The notes under the pieces were generated by a model, which made no database searches, was not told where the DNA came from, and was given only the letters and a program-made list of their open reading frames with translations. Positions 1 through 8,218 of a DNA stretch of 64,000 bases are shown in pieces (within the stretch, counting starts at the first letter, position 1; each line of letters opens with the position of its first letter). The stretch covers positions 1-64,000 of the forward strand of contig NZ_SDWW01000018.1 of the NCBI RefSeq assembly GCF_004168625.1, written 5' to 3'. Origin of the DNA: Pengzhenrongella frigida. GTDB taxonomy: Bacteria; Actinomycetota; Actinomycetes; Actinomycetales; Cellulomonadaceae. Position numbers and translations under genes: made by a program.

Positions 1-123
1 ATCGTTCCAGGTCAGGAGCACTTTTCACGTCATCGACACGACCTCACGCCACCGCGCCATGAAAGCGCGAGGCTAGGGCGGGGCAGCAGACGTTGATCTG
101 CAGCGGACGTTGATACTGGTGCG

Positions 124-522
124 GTGTCCACGACCCGGTGCCCGTGCCTGAGCGGGCAGACCTACGACGAGTGCTGCGGACGGCTGCATCGCGGGGAGTC
201 CACCGCGCTGACGGCCGAGCTGCTGATGCGGTCGCGCTTCAGCGCCTTCGCGGTCGGCGACGCCGACTACCTGCGCCGCACGTGGCACCCGACCACGCGT
301 CCGCGCGACCTCACGCTCGACGCCGACCTGCGCTGGTACCGGCTCGACATTCTCGCGGCGTCCCTCGGCGGCATCCTCGACACCGAAGGCACCGTCGAGT
401 TCCGCGCGTACTACCGGGGGCCCTTCGGCCCCGGATCGCAGCACGAGGTGAGCCGATTCGTGCGCACCGGCGGCGAGTGGGTCTACCTCGACGGGGTCGG
501 ACAGCCCGCCGACCGAGCGTGA
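124..522 (+). CDS. YchJ-like SEC-C motif protein
   Basis: A 132-residue protein of the YchJ (UPF0225) family, whose exact biochemical role is not known. The N-terminus carries the cysteine-rich SEC-C-like zinc motif CPCLSGQTYDECCGRLH, followed by the family segment LLMRSRFSAFAVGDADYL and a compact NTF2-like alpha+beta region ending in aromatic strands (EFRAYYRG). The GTG start is directly followed by the motif, as expected for the family. A GATACT hexamer at 112-117 lies six bases upstream, so translation may be leaderless. Its stop is 14 bases from the next gene, which has its own GGAGGAG ribosome site, so the two are probably co-transcribed. The family call is firm; the function is not. Confidence 0.85.
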   Translation: MSTTRCPCLSGQTYDECCGRLHRGESTALTAELLMRSRFSAFAVGDADYLRRTWHPTTRPRDLTLDADLRWYRLDILAASLGGILDTEGTVEFRAYYRGPFGPGSQHEVSRFVRTGGEWVYLDGVGQPADRA

Positions 523-536
523 CGGAGGAGCACCGC

Positions 537-2414
537 ATGGCCGAGGGTCCACCGTCGTCCGGCCGGTCCGACTGGGGGTGGCGGCGCGAGACCCCGCTGG
601 GCCGGTTCCTGCGCACGGAGAGCGGCAGCGCGGCGGTGCTGCTCGCGGCCACCCTCGCGGCCCTGGTCTGGGCGAACGTCGCGGGCGCCTCCTACCAGGC
701 CGTGTGGCGCACCGTCCTGTCCGTGCAGGTCGGGGGCTCCGGGGTGTCGATGGACCTCGTCGCGTGGGTGAACAGCGGCCTGATGACGTTCTTCTTCTTC
801 GTCGTGGGTCTGGAGGCGCGCCGCGAGTTCGATGTCGGTGAGCTGCGCGAGCGGCGTCGGGTCCTGCTGCCGGTGACCGCCGGGATCGCCGGCATGGCGG
901 TGGCCGTCGTGCTGTACCTGGCCGTCAACGCCGGCGAGGCGTCGGCGGCGGGCTGGGGCGTGGCGATGTCGACGGACACCGCGTTCGCTCTCGGGATGCT
1001 CGCCCTGATCGGCCCGCGGTTCCCCGACCGGCTGCGCGCGTTCCTGCTCACGGTCGTGGTGGTCGACGACGTCATCGCTCTGCTCGTGATCGCGACCGTG
1101 TACTCCGAGGCGATCCAGGTCATCCCGCTCGTCGTGGCCGTCGCGCTCTTCGGTGGCATCGTGATCCTGAGCCGGCTGCACGTGCGCCACGGCGTGGTCT
1201 ACCTCGCGCTCGGGGTGGTCACCTGGCTCGCGCTGCACGACTCGGGGGTGGACCCGATCGTGATCGGCCTGGCGATGGGGCTGCTCACCTACGCCGCCCC
1301 TGCGGGACGGGAGGACCTCGAGCGGGCCACCGACCGGTTCCGCGACTTCCGCGAGCAGCCCACCCCGGAGCTCGCCCGCTCGGCCCGCGCAGGCCTGCAG
1401 CGGGCCGTCTCGCCGAACGAACGGCTCCAGGACTCGTTCCACCCGTGGACCAGCTACGTGATCGTCCCGCTGTTCGCGCTCGCGAACGCGGGGATACCGA
1501 TAGAGGGTGAGTTCCTCGCCCGTGCGTTCCGGTCGCCGATCACCCTGGGCATCATCGTCGCGTACGTCCTGGGCAAGCCGCTGGGCATCCTGGCCGGGTC
1601 CTGGCTCGTCGCCCGGGCCTCCCGCGGCCGGCTGCGTCCGCCGGTGGGTTGGGCCGCCGTGGCCGGCGGCGGCACCATCGCCGGGATCGGTTTCACCGTG
1701 AGCCTGCTCATCGCGACGCTCGCATTCAGCGGGAACGACCTCGAGGAGGCCAAGCTCGGCATCCTCACCGCAGCACTCGGCGCCGCGGGGATCACCTGGG
1801 CGCTCTTCCGCATCACCGCCGCGCTACCCGTGGCACGACGGGCGCGCGCCCTGCTCGGGACCGCGGAGCAGATCGTCGACCTCGCGGACCCGGTGCATCC
1901 GGACCTCGACCACGTCCGGGGGCCGAGCCAGGCGCCGGTGACGCTGGTCGAGTACGGGGACTTCGAGTGCCCGTACTGCGGCCAGGCCGAGCCCGTGGTC
2001 CGCGAGCTGCTCGCCGACTTCGGCGACATCCGCTACGTGTGGCGCCACCTTCCCCTCCTCGACGTGCACCCGCACGCACAGCTCGCCGCCGAGGCGTCCG
2101 AGGCCGCCGCGACCCAGGGCGCCTTCTGGGCGATGCACGACCTGCTGCTCGGCCACCAGGGTGCGCTGCTCGTCCGAGACCTGGTGGGCTACGCCGAGCA
2201 GCTCGGCCTGGACGTCGCCCGCTTCACTGCCGACCTCGCCCGGCACGCCGGTGCACCCCGGGTCGCACGGGACGTCGATGGAGCGGACCGCAGCGGTGTC
2301 TCGGGCACCCCGACGTTCTTCCTCAACGGCAGGCGCCATCACGGCGCCTTCGACCTCGCGACCCTGTCCGACGCCGTCCGGGTGGCCCGGGCCACGGCCG
2401 GGATCACGAGCTAG
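537..2414 (+). CDS. nhaA: NhaA Na+/H+ antiporter fused to a DsbA-like thioredoxin domain
   Basis: A 625-residue two-part protein. Residues about 20-420 are an NhaA antiporter with roughly eleven membrane segments. The segment STDTAFALGMLALIG and the paired aspartates of VVVVDDVIALL (near residue 177), which bind the ion in E. coli NhaA, are intact. From about residue 450 a soluble DsbA/thioredoxin_4-like domain follows, with a CPYC redox motif near residue 477 (GDFECPYCGQ) and the cis-proline loop SGVSGTPTFFLNG. The fusion should place sodium extrusion and a dithiol oxidoreductase in one membrane protein. I chose the ATG at 537 because GGAGGAG stands just upstream and because the open frame before it only shadows the previous gene. 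Related fusions are known in Actinobacteria; what the redox domain acts on is unknown. Confidence 0.92.
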   Translation: MAEGPPSSGRSDWGWRRETPLGRFLRTESGSAAVLLAATLAALVWANVAGASYQAVWRTVLSVQVGGSGVSMDLVAWVNSGLMTFFFFVVGLEARREFDVGELRERRRVLLPVTAGIAGMAVAVVLYLAVNAGEASAAGWGVAMSTDTAFALGMLALIGPRFPDRLRAFLLTVVVVDDVIALLVIATVYSEAIQVIPLVVAVALFGGIVILSRLHVRHGVVYLALGVVTWLALHDSGVDPIVIGLAMGLLTYAAPAGREDLERATDRFRDFREQPTPELARSARAGLQRAVSPNERLQDSFHPWTSYVIVPLFALANAGIPIEGEFLARAFRSPITLGIIVAYVLGKPLGILAGSWLVARASRGRLRPPVGWAAVAGGGTIAGIGFTVSLLIATLAFSGNDLEEAKLGILTAALGAAGITWALFRITAALPVARRARALLGTAEQIVDLADPVHPDLDHVRGPSQAPVTLVEYGDFECPYCGQAEPVVRELLADFGDIRYVWRHLPLLDVHPHAQLAAEASEAAATQGAFWAMHDLLLGHQGALLVRDLVGYAEQLGLDVARFTADLARHAGAPRVARDVDGADRSGVSGTPTFFLNGRRHHGAFDLATLSDAVRVARATAGITS

Positions 2415-2423
2415 GCCACGCTG

Positions 2424-3230
2424 CTAGTACCCCTTGTACACGGGCTCGCGCTCCTGGGCTGCGGCGAGGTTCTTCTCCTGGAAGTCCGAGCTCAGCGCGC
2501 CGAGGGCGAGGTAGTCGCCCTCGATCTGGAAGTACGTGTCCATGGAGTACTCGTGCAGCCGGTTGGAGATCTGCTTGATGTGATTGACCCCGACCGGTGA
2601 CTTGGCCGCGATCGCGTCGGCGAGCCGGCGGGCGACGTCGTACGCCGACTCGGCCGGGGCCACCTGGTAGACCATGCCGAGCTCGGCCGCCGCGAGCGCA
2701 CTGACCGGCTCGCCGAGCATGCAGATCGCCTTGGCGCGCATCGGCCCGACAAGTCGCTGCAGGGCCCACAGCCCGCCGGTGTCCGGGGTGAGGGCGTAGT
2801 CGACGAACAGCTCGTGGAAGTACGCCGCCTCGGAGGCGATCACGATGTCGCTCGACAGCAGCAGGTTGCAGCCCCCACCGAGGCACCCGCCCTCGGCGAG
2901 CCCGATGATCGGCGTCGGGATCGTGTACATCTTCTTGATCAGGTTCGAGATCTCGAACATGACCTCGCGCGCCGCGGTGAGGTTCTTGGCGAGCTTGGTC
3001 TTGATGATGCTGAGGTCGCCCGGACCGAACGACACCGGCCCGGTCCCGCGCAGGATGATCACACGGACGTCCTCGTCCCAGTGCGCCTGGTCGAGGGCCG
3101 CACCGTACTCGTCGATGACCTGCTCGGAGAACCGGTTGAGGTTCTCGGGGCAGTCGAACGTGATGGTGGCGACGTGGCCGTCCTTCTCGTAGGTCACGAC
3201 GTGGTCGTACAGCTTTTCGTAGGGGTACAT
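2424..3230 (-). CDS. Crotonase-fold (enoyl-CoA hydratase/isomerase family) protein with altered active site
   Basis: A 268-residue crotonase-fold protein, last in a three-gene minus-strand operon (acyl-CoA dehydrogenase, SDR, this gene), 38 bases after the SDR and with a GAAGGAG ribosome site. The oxyanion-hole regions are recognisable (GPVSFGPGDLS and EGGCLGGGCNLLL). The two glutamates used by classical enoyl-CoA hydratases are not: the first (GGGCE in rat crotonase) is Asn in GGGCN, and the second (PE, seven residues before the proline of the next loop) aligns with Phe in HELFVDYALTPDTGG. It is therefore unlikely to be an ordinary hydratase. Isomerase or C-C bond hydrolase activity, as in other crotonase branches, is possible. 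The family is certain; the reaction is not. Confidence 0.85.
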   Translation of the reverse strand: MYPYEKLYDHVVTYEKDGHVATITFDCPENLNRFSEQVIDEYGAALDQAHWDEDVRVIILRGTGPVSFGPGDLSIIKTKLAKNLTAAREVMFEISNLIKKMYTIPTPIIGLAEGGCLGGGCNLLLSSDIVIASEAAYFHELFVDYALTPDTGGLWALQRLVGPMRAKAICMLGEPVSALAAAELGMVYQVAPAESAYDVARRLADAIAAKSPVGVNHIKQISNRLHEYSMDTYFQIEGDYLALGALSSDFQEKNLAAAQEREPVYKGY

Positions 3231-3268
3231 GAACGTGGCGCTCCTTCAGGGCTGGGCGTGCGGGACGG

Positions 3269-4117
3269 TCAGCGGGCGACGAGGGTCGGACGGGTGCCGG
3301 CGACGATCGCGGCGGTCCGTCCGGTGATCGCCGGGTTGTACGCGGGGTGGGTGAGGATGTAGAACGTGCCGTTCTCCATCTCGGTGATGATGGTCTCGAC
3401 GGCGGCGTCGACGGGCAGGCCCGCGGGCATGGACTTGGTGACGACCTCGAACCGACGGAGGTAGTCCTCGGTCTGGTAGTACGGGTCGTCGGCGTCGTAG
3501 GTGGCCGGATCGCGGTGGCGCAGGCAGTTGTCCAGGTCCGTCTGCACGACGGCGGGACAGATCACGTGCGCGGTCACCTTCGTGCCGGCGGCCTGCAGCT
3601 GCAGGTCGAGCACCTCGGTCATCGACAGCGAGGCGAACTTGCTGGCCACGTACGCGGGGGAGTTCTCGACCGTGAGCAGCCCAGCGATCGAGGCGGTGTT
3701 GATGATCCGGCAGGCGGTGTCCTGGGCGATCATCTTCGGCACGAACGCCTTGATGCCGTGCAGGACGCCCTTGACGTTGACGTCGAGGAGCCAGTCCCAG
3801 TCGGCGAGCGGCTGCTCCCAGATCGTGCCGACCGCGATCACGCCGGCGTTGTTGAAGAACAGGTCGACCGCACCGTAGGTCGCGAACGCCTGGCGGGCGA
3901 AGTCCTCCATGGCGGTCGGGCTGCGGACGTCGAAGACGGCCACGACGACGTCGGCCCCCTTGCTCGCCAGCTCCTGCTGCAGCGCGGTGAGGTTCGCGGC
4001 GTCGATGTCCGCGAGGGCGAGCTTCGCGCCCGCACCGGCGAACCGGCGGGCAAGCTCCTTGCCCAGGCCGTTGGCCGCGCCGGTGATCGCGACGACCTTG
4101 TTGGTGTAGTCCTGCAT
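3269..4117 (-). CDS. Short-chain dehydrogenase/reductase (SDR)
   Basis: A 282-residue classical SDR with the nucleotide-binding motif TGAANGLG near residue 13, NNAG near residue 90, and the catalytic Ser, Tyr and Lys in NTASIAG and AYVASKFA. An acidic residue ends the second strand (LADID), which usually favours NAD over NADP. It has an AAGGAGGA ribosome site six bases before its ATG and lies 57 bases after the acyl-CoA dehydrogenase, in the same direction. In that setting it probably oxidises a hydroxyacyl-CoA or an alcohol intermediate of the same pathway. The substrate cannot be read from the sequence. Confidence 0.88.
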   Translation of the reverse strand: MQDYTNKVVAITGAANGLGKELARRFAGAGAKLALADIDAANLTALQQELASKGADVVVAVFDVRSPTAMEDFARQAFATYGAVDLFFNNAGVIAVGTIWEQPLADWDWLLDVNVKGVLHGIKAFVPKMIAQDTACRIINTASIAGLLTVENSPAYVASKFASLSMTEVLDLQLQAAGTKVTAHVICPAVVQTDLDNCLRHRDPATYDADDPYYQTEDYLRRFEVVTKSMPAGLPVDAAVETIITEMENGTFYILTHPAYNPAITGRTAAIVAGTRPTLVAR

Positions 4118-4174
4118 GACGTTCCTCCTTGAACGAAAAACTGACGGGGTCGAACGGGTGGTGGTGGGGCCGGG

Positions 4175-5332
4175 CTACGCGAGCTTGCGCTTGATGAGCC
4201 CCGCGATGACGTCCATCAGGGCCTCGACCGACGCGCCCCCGATCGCCATGACCTTGGCGTCGCGCCAGTAGCGCTCGACGCCGGTCTCGACGACCGTGCC
4301 GACGCCGCCGAACAGCTGGATGGCCTCCCGGGCGACGTACTCGGAGACCTCGGCTCCCTTGACCTTCAGCAGCCGGCCCTGCGCGAGGCACAGCTCGCCG
4401 CGGTCGCGTTCGGCATAGGTCGCGTAGACGAGGGCACGCAGCGACTCGATCTCCCCGTACATCCGCACGAGCTTGTGCCGGGACACCTGGAACCGGTCGA
4501 ACAGTGCCTGCCCCTGCTGCTTGCGCTCCAGGCTGTACTCGAGGGCCATCGCGTACGCGCCCTCCGCGATCCCCAGGCTCACCGGGCCGCAGCTGAGGAA
4601 CTCCGCCGTCGCGCTGACGAACATCGCCGGCAGGCACCCGCCGAGCGGTCCGAGGAGGCTCTCCTTCGGGATCCGGCAGCCCGTGAACGAGATCGACCCG
4701 GTCGCGGAGCCGTGCCAGCCCAGCTTGTGCTCCGGTCGGCCCACGCCCAGGCCCGCCGTGCCGGCCGGGACGAGGAACGCGCTCAGGCCGGTCTTGGTGA
4801 TCGGGTCGACGGCGTCGGCGGTGACCGCGACGACGACGTACATGTCCGCGACGCCGATGTTCGAGATGAGCACCTTGCTGCCGTCGAGCACCCACTCCTC
4901 GCCGTCGAGGACGGCCCGGGTGCTGAACTCGACCTGGTTGTCGCCGCCGACCGCCTCGGTCGACCCGCACGCGAGGATCATCTCGCCGGTGGCCGCGGGC
5001 ACCAGGTACTGCTTCTTCTGCTCGGGCGTGCCGAGCATCTGGATCAGGCCGCCGGCCAGCAGGCTGTGCGCGCCCATCGCCACCGTGAGCACGGGCAGCG
5101 TCTTGGCGATCTCCTCGAGGATCAGCGCCAGCGTCGTCTGATCCGCACCCGAACCCCCGTACTCGGCCGGGACGGTGACTCCCAGGAAGCCGAGCTCGCC
5201 GGCCCGCTTGAACAGGTCCACCGGGAACTCGCTGGTCCGGTCGATCTCCAGTGCTACCGGCGCGACCTCCGCCCGCACGAACTCCTTGACACTGTTGAGG
5301 ATGACTTCCCGATCCTCATTGAGAAACCACAT
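4175..5332 (-). CDS. Acyl-CoA dehydrogenase
   Basis: A 385-residue FAD-dependent acyl-CoA dehydrogenase of normal length, first gene of the dehydrogenase-SDR-crotonase operon. Family blocks are visible: TVPAEYGGSGAD in the N-terminal helical domain, ILACGSTEAVGGDN in place of the usual T-E-P-x-A-G-S-D, and IQLFGGVG followed by IGGASVEALMD near the end. The position used for the catalytic base in medium-chain enzymes is Gly (IGGAS). A Glu in AEFLSCGPV aligns with the base of the isovaleryl-CoA and long-chain branch, so the enzyme can still be active. I prefer the ATG at 5332, which is preceded by AAGGGAG, over an in-frame GTG 18 bases upstream. Confidence 0.9.
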   Translation of the reverse strand: MWFLNEDREVILNSVKEFVRAEVAPVALEIDRTSEFPVDLFKRAGELGFLGVTVPAEYGGSGADQTTLALILEEIAKTLPVLTVAMGAHSLLAGGLIQMLGTPEQKKQYLVPAATGEMILACGSTEAVGGDNQVEFSTRAVLDGEEWVLDGSKVLISNIGVADMYVVVAVTADAVDPITKTGLSAFLVPAGTAGLGVGRPEHKLGWHGSATGSISFTGCRIPKESLLGPLGGCLPAMFVSATAEFLSCGPVSLGIAEGAYAMALEYSLERKQQGQALFDRFQVSRHKLVRMYGEIESLRALVYATYAERDRGELCLAQGRLLKVKGAEVSEYVAREAIQLFGGVGTVVETGVERYWRDAKVMAIGGASVEALMDVIAGLIKRKLA

Positions 5333-5470
5333 CGTCGTGCTCCCTTGCACCGTCCGGCGAACTGACCTCTCAAGGCTCGCGGACCGCCGGTGGGCGGCCG
5401 TCCGCTCCGGTGGTGAGAACGAGACGGAACATGGTCGGTTCCCGACATGGCGCGGGTCCGGGCGCGTCGG

Positions 5471-6331
5471 TCAGGTCTGCCGGGAGGCGCGGTACGCGCC
5501 CGGGGACATCTCGGTGGCGCGCAGGAAGAACTTGCAGAAGTTCGCCGGGTCGACGAATCCCAGCCGACTACCGACCCTCGAGACGGGCAGGTTGGTGTAG
5601 GCCAGCAGCCGGCGGGCCTCGAGGACGAGGCGGCCGTCGATCACCTGCTTCGGGCTCAGGCCGGTGGCCTCGACGCTCGCGCGTTCGAGGGTCTTGGAGG
5701 AGTACCCGAGCGCGCCCGCGTACGCCTCCACCGTGTGGATCGTCGCGAACGACCGCTCGACCATCGTCAGGAAGGCCCGCGCGACCGGGTGGGGCTCGAT
5801 CGTCTGCCCGGCGAGCAGGGCCGGTGCCTGGCCGATCCGGATGAGAAAGGCGCGCAGCAGCAGCCGCAGCATCGCCTCGCCCTGGGCCAGGTGGGGACCG
5901 GTCGGCCCGAACACGAAGCGCTCGTACTCGCCCTGGAGCACGGCGAGGTGCGCGCGCACGTCGCCGAGGTCGTCGGAGCCGAGGTTCCAGGACACCGGAC
6001 CGGGGCTCAACGACGTCTCGCTGCCGACGAACGCATCGGTGAAGCAGACGACGGTGCCCTCCACCGCGGGCGGCAGCTCGTGGACGTGCCCCGGACGGAT
6101 CCACACCAGGGCCCCCGACTCGTGGTGGTGACGGGCGAGGTCGACCACCTGGTCCGCCGAGCCACCGGAGCACAGGATGACGATGTGGAAGTCGGCCCGC
6201 ACCAGGACCCCGGGCTCGGCCCGGTCCATGCAGCCGCCGGTCGGTCGGAGCGGCGCGACGCACACCCCGAGGTCGACGCGGTTCGGGTGCACGGCAGCGA
6301 GCCTGTTGATGGTCTGCTGCGACGCCGTCAT
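5471..6331 (-). CDS. AraC-family transcriptional regulator
   Basis: A 286-residue regulator with an N-terminal cupin-like sensory half and a C-terminal AraC-type double helix-turn-helix. The second half shows the family signature RLVLEARRLLAYTNLPVS followed by GFVDPANFCKFFLRATEMSP. It lies between the acyl-CoA ligase gene and the acyl-CoA dehydrogenase operon, all on the same strand, and about 140 bases separate its stop from the dehydrogenase start, enough for a promoter it could control. The natural guess is that it senses the substrate or an acyl-CoA intermediate of the flanking pathway. The ligand is unknown. Confidence 0.9.
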   Translation of the reverse strand: MTASQQTINRLAAVHPNRVDLGVCVAPLRPTGGCMDRAEPGVLVRADFHIVILCSGGSADQVVDLARHHHESGALVWIRPGHVHELPPAVEGTVVCFTDAFVGSETSLSPGPVSWNLGSDDLGDVRAHLAVLQGEYERFVFGPTGPHLAQGEAMLRLLLRAFLIRIGQAPALLAGQTIEPHPVARAFLTMVERSFATIHTVEAYAGALGYSSKTLERASVEATGLSPKQVIDGRLVLEARRLLAYTNLPVSRVGSRLGFVDPANFCKFFLRATEMSPGAYRASRQT

Positions 6332-6398
6332 TCCTCGACGTTAGGACGCTCACCTGCGCCGACGCCGGGACCATTGGCCCCAGCCGGCCGACCCGAGG

Positions 6399-8087
6399 TC
6401 ACAGCCGGGGGAGCACCTGCTCACGCACCTGCTTGCGCAGGATCTTGCCGAGCATCGAGCGCGGGGTGTCGTCGATCTGCACGATGCGACGCGGGACCTT
6501 GTAGGCGGCCAGGTGGTCGCGGCAGTGGGCCCGCAGCGCCTCTTCGTCGAGGGTGGCGTTGGCCTCGAGCTCGACGGCCGCGACGACCATCTCCCCACCG
6601 CGCTCGAGGGGCTTGCCGACGACGGCGGCATCGGTGACGGACGGGTGCAGGCGCAGCACAGCCTCGACCTCGGAGGGTGCGACGTTGAAGCCGCCCGTGA
6701 TGATGAGCTCCTTTACCCGGTCCACGATCGTGGTGAACCCGTCCGCGTCCACCGTGACGATGTCCCCGGTGCGCAGCCAGCCGTCCGGGAGGAGGGTCTT
6801 GGCGGTCTCCTCGGGGTTGTTCCAGTAGCCCTGGAACACCTGCGGACCCTTGAGCAGCAGCTCTCCCGGCTCGCCCTGCGGGACCTCGATGGTGGGGTCG
6901 TGCTGGTCGACGACCTTCATCAGGGTCGAGGGGAAGGGCACCCCGATCGTGCCGGTGCGGCGGGTGGGGTGGAACGGGTTGCCCAGCGCGACCGGGGACG
7001 ACTCGGTCATCCCGTAGCCCTCGACGAGCAGGCCGCCCGACATGGACTCCCACAGCTCCACGACCGGGTCGGGCAGGTTCATCGCGCCCGAGATGCAGAA
7101 CTTGCACGAGCGGAGCGAGATCCCCTTCTCCTTCGCGGCCATCGCGGTGCGTTCGTAGATCGGCGGGACCGCGCAGTAGACGGTCGCGGGCGACTTCTTC
7201 ATCGCGTCGAGGATCAGGTCGGGGTCGAACTTGGGGAACAGCACGAGCAGCGCCTGCTTGCGGATGCCGTAGGTGAGGTACAAGGTCATGCCGAAGGCGT
7301 GGAACATGGGGAGGATCGCGTAGAAGATCTCCTTGCGGTACTCCGCCCCGTGCATCCAGGCCTCACCCTGCAGGGCGTTGCTGTAGAGGTTGAAATGGGT
7401 GAGCATCGCTCCCTTGGGGCGGCCGGTGGTGCCGGAGGTGTACTGGATCGCGGCCAGGTCGTCCACGCTCGGGCGGGGGTGGGCCGGGTCCAGGCGGCCG
7501 CGGCCCAGCAGCTTCTCCCACGCGATCGTTCCGGGCGCAGCGCCGGTCATCGCGTCGCGCGACTCGCGCAGGCTGCGCACCGGCAGGTGCAGGGCAAGGC
7601 GCTTGACGGTCGGGAACGCCTTGAGCAGGTTGACCGCGACGATGTGGTCGATCTCGATGTCGGCCGGGAAGGCTCGGATGGCGGGCACGGCCTTGTCCCA
7701 CGCGATCACCACACGGGCCTGGTGGTCCTCGAACTGGTGGCGCAGCTCGCGGGAGGTGTACAGCGGGTTGTGCTCCACCACGACCGCCCCCAGGCGCAGC
7801 ACCGCGTAGAAGGCCACGACGTGCTGGGGACAGTTCGGCAGGAGGAGCGCCACGCGATCGCCCGCGCGCACCCCGAGGTTGCGCAGCCCCTCGGCGGCCC
7901 GGTCGATCTGGTAGCCGAGCTCGGTGTAGGTCGTCCGGCGCCCGAAGAACTCCATCGCCGGGTGGCTGCCGGCCTCCGCGACGGACTGCTCGAGCATCGC
8001 GACGAGCGACTGCGTCGGCAGCTCGATCTCGGCCGGGACACCCGGCTGGTAGTTCTTCACCCAGGGCTGCTGGTCGGTGTTCGACAT
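6399..8087 (-). CDS. Long-chain fatty-acid-CoA ligase (AMP-binding)
   Basis: A 562-residue ANL-superfamily adenylate-forming enzyme. It has the AMP-binding P-loop YTSGTTGRPKGAM, the motif GYGMTESSP, the hinge region GWLRTGDIVTVDADGF, and a C-terminal lysine in SMLGKILRKQV that would catalyse adenylation. Length and spacing fit FadD-type ligases, which turn a carboxylic acid, ATP and CoA into an acyl-CoA. The open frame extends to 8162, but I place the start at 8087 because GGAGG stands eight bases upstream there; the ATG at 8093 is too close to it. It probably supplies acyl-CoA to the downstream dehydrogenase, SDR and crotonase. Chain-length preference is unknown. Confidence 0.9.
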   Translation of the reverse strand: MSNTDQQPWVKNYQPGVPAEIELPTQSLVAMLEQSVAEAGSHPAMEFFGRRTTYTELGYQIDRAAEGLRNLGVRAGDRVALLLPNCPQHVVAFYAVLRLGAVVVEHNPLYTSRELRHQFEDHQARVVIAWDKAVPAIRAFPADIEIDHIVAVNLLKAFPTVKRLALHLPVRSLRESRDAMTGAAPGTIAWEKLLGRGRLDPAHPRPSVDDLAAIQYTSGTTGRPKGAMLTHFNLYSNALQGEAWMHGAEYRKEIFYAILPMFHAFGMTLYLTYGIRKQALLVLFPKFDPDLILDAMKKSPATVYCAVPPIYERTAMAAKEKGISLRSCKFCISGAMNLPDPVVELWESMSGGLLVEGYGMTESSPVALGNPFHPTRRTGTIGVPFPSTLMKVVDQHDPTIEVPQGEPGELLLKGPQVFQGYWNNPEETAKTLLPDGWLRTGDIVTVDADGFTTIVDRVKELIITGGFNVAPSEVEAVLRLHPSVTDAAVVGKPLERGGEMVVAAVELEANATLDEEALRAHCRDHLAAYKVPRRIVQIDDTPRSMLGKILRKQVREQVLPRL

Positions 8088-8218
8088 GGTCATATCCTCC
8101 CGCTCTCCGTACCTCCCGGTGGTAGGACGCGCCTGCGCCGTCCCGCGCGCGGCGGCCGGCACCTGCCGCCAGACTGGTCGTGAGCACGAGCGACATCCCG
8201 AAACCCGAGGTCCAGCCC

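Noticed and set aside
1-123. Looked for a gene end or RNA at the left edge
   Set aside because: No open frame with protein-like content and no RNA-like structure was found before the YchJ-like gene.
2424-3230. Assigning this crotonase as the missing CaiD of the 44-53 kb cluster
   Set aside because: It lies 42 kb away in another operon and lacks both catalytic glutamates that CaiD has. The MaoC protein inside the cluster is a better candidate.
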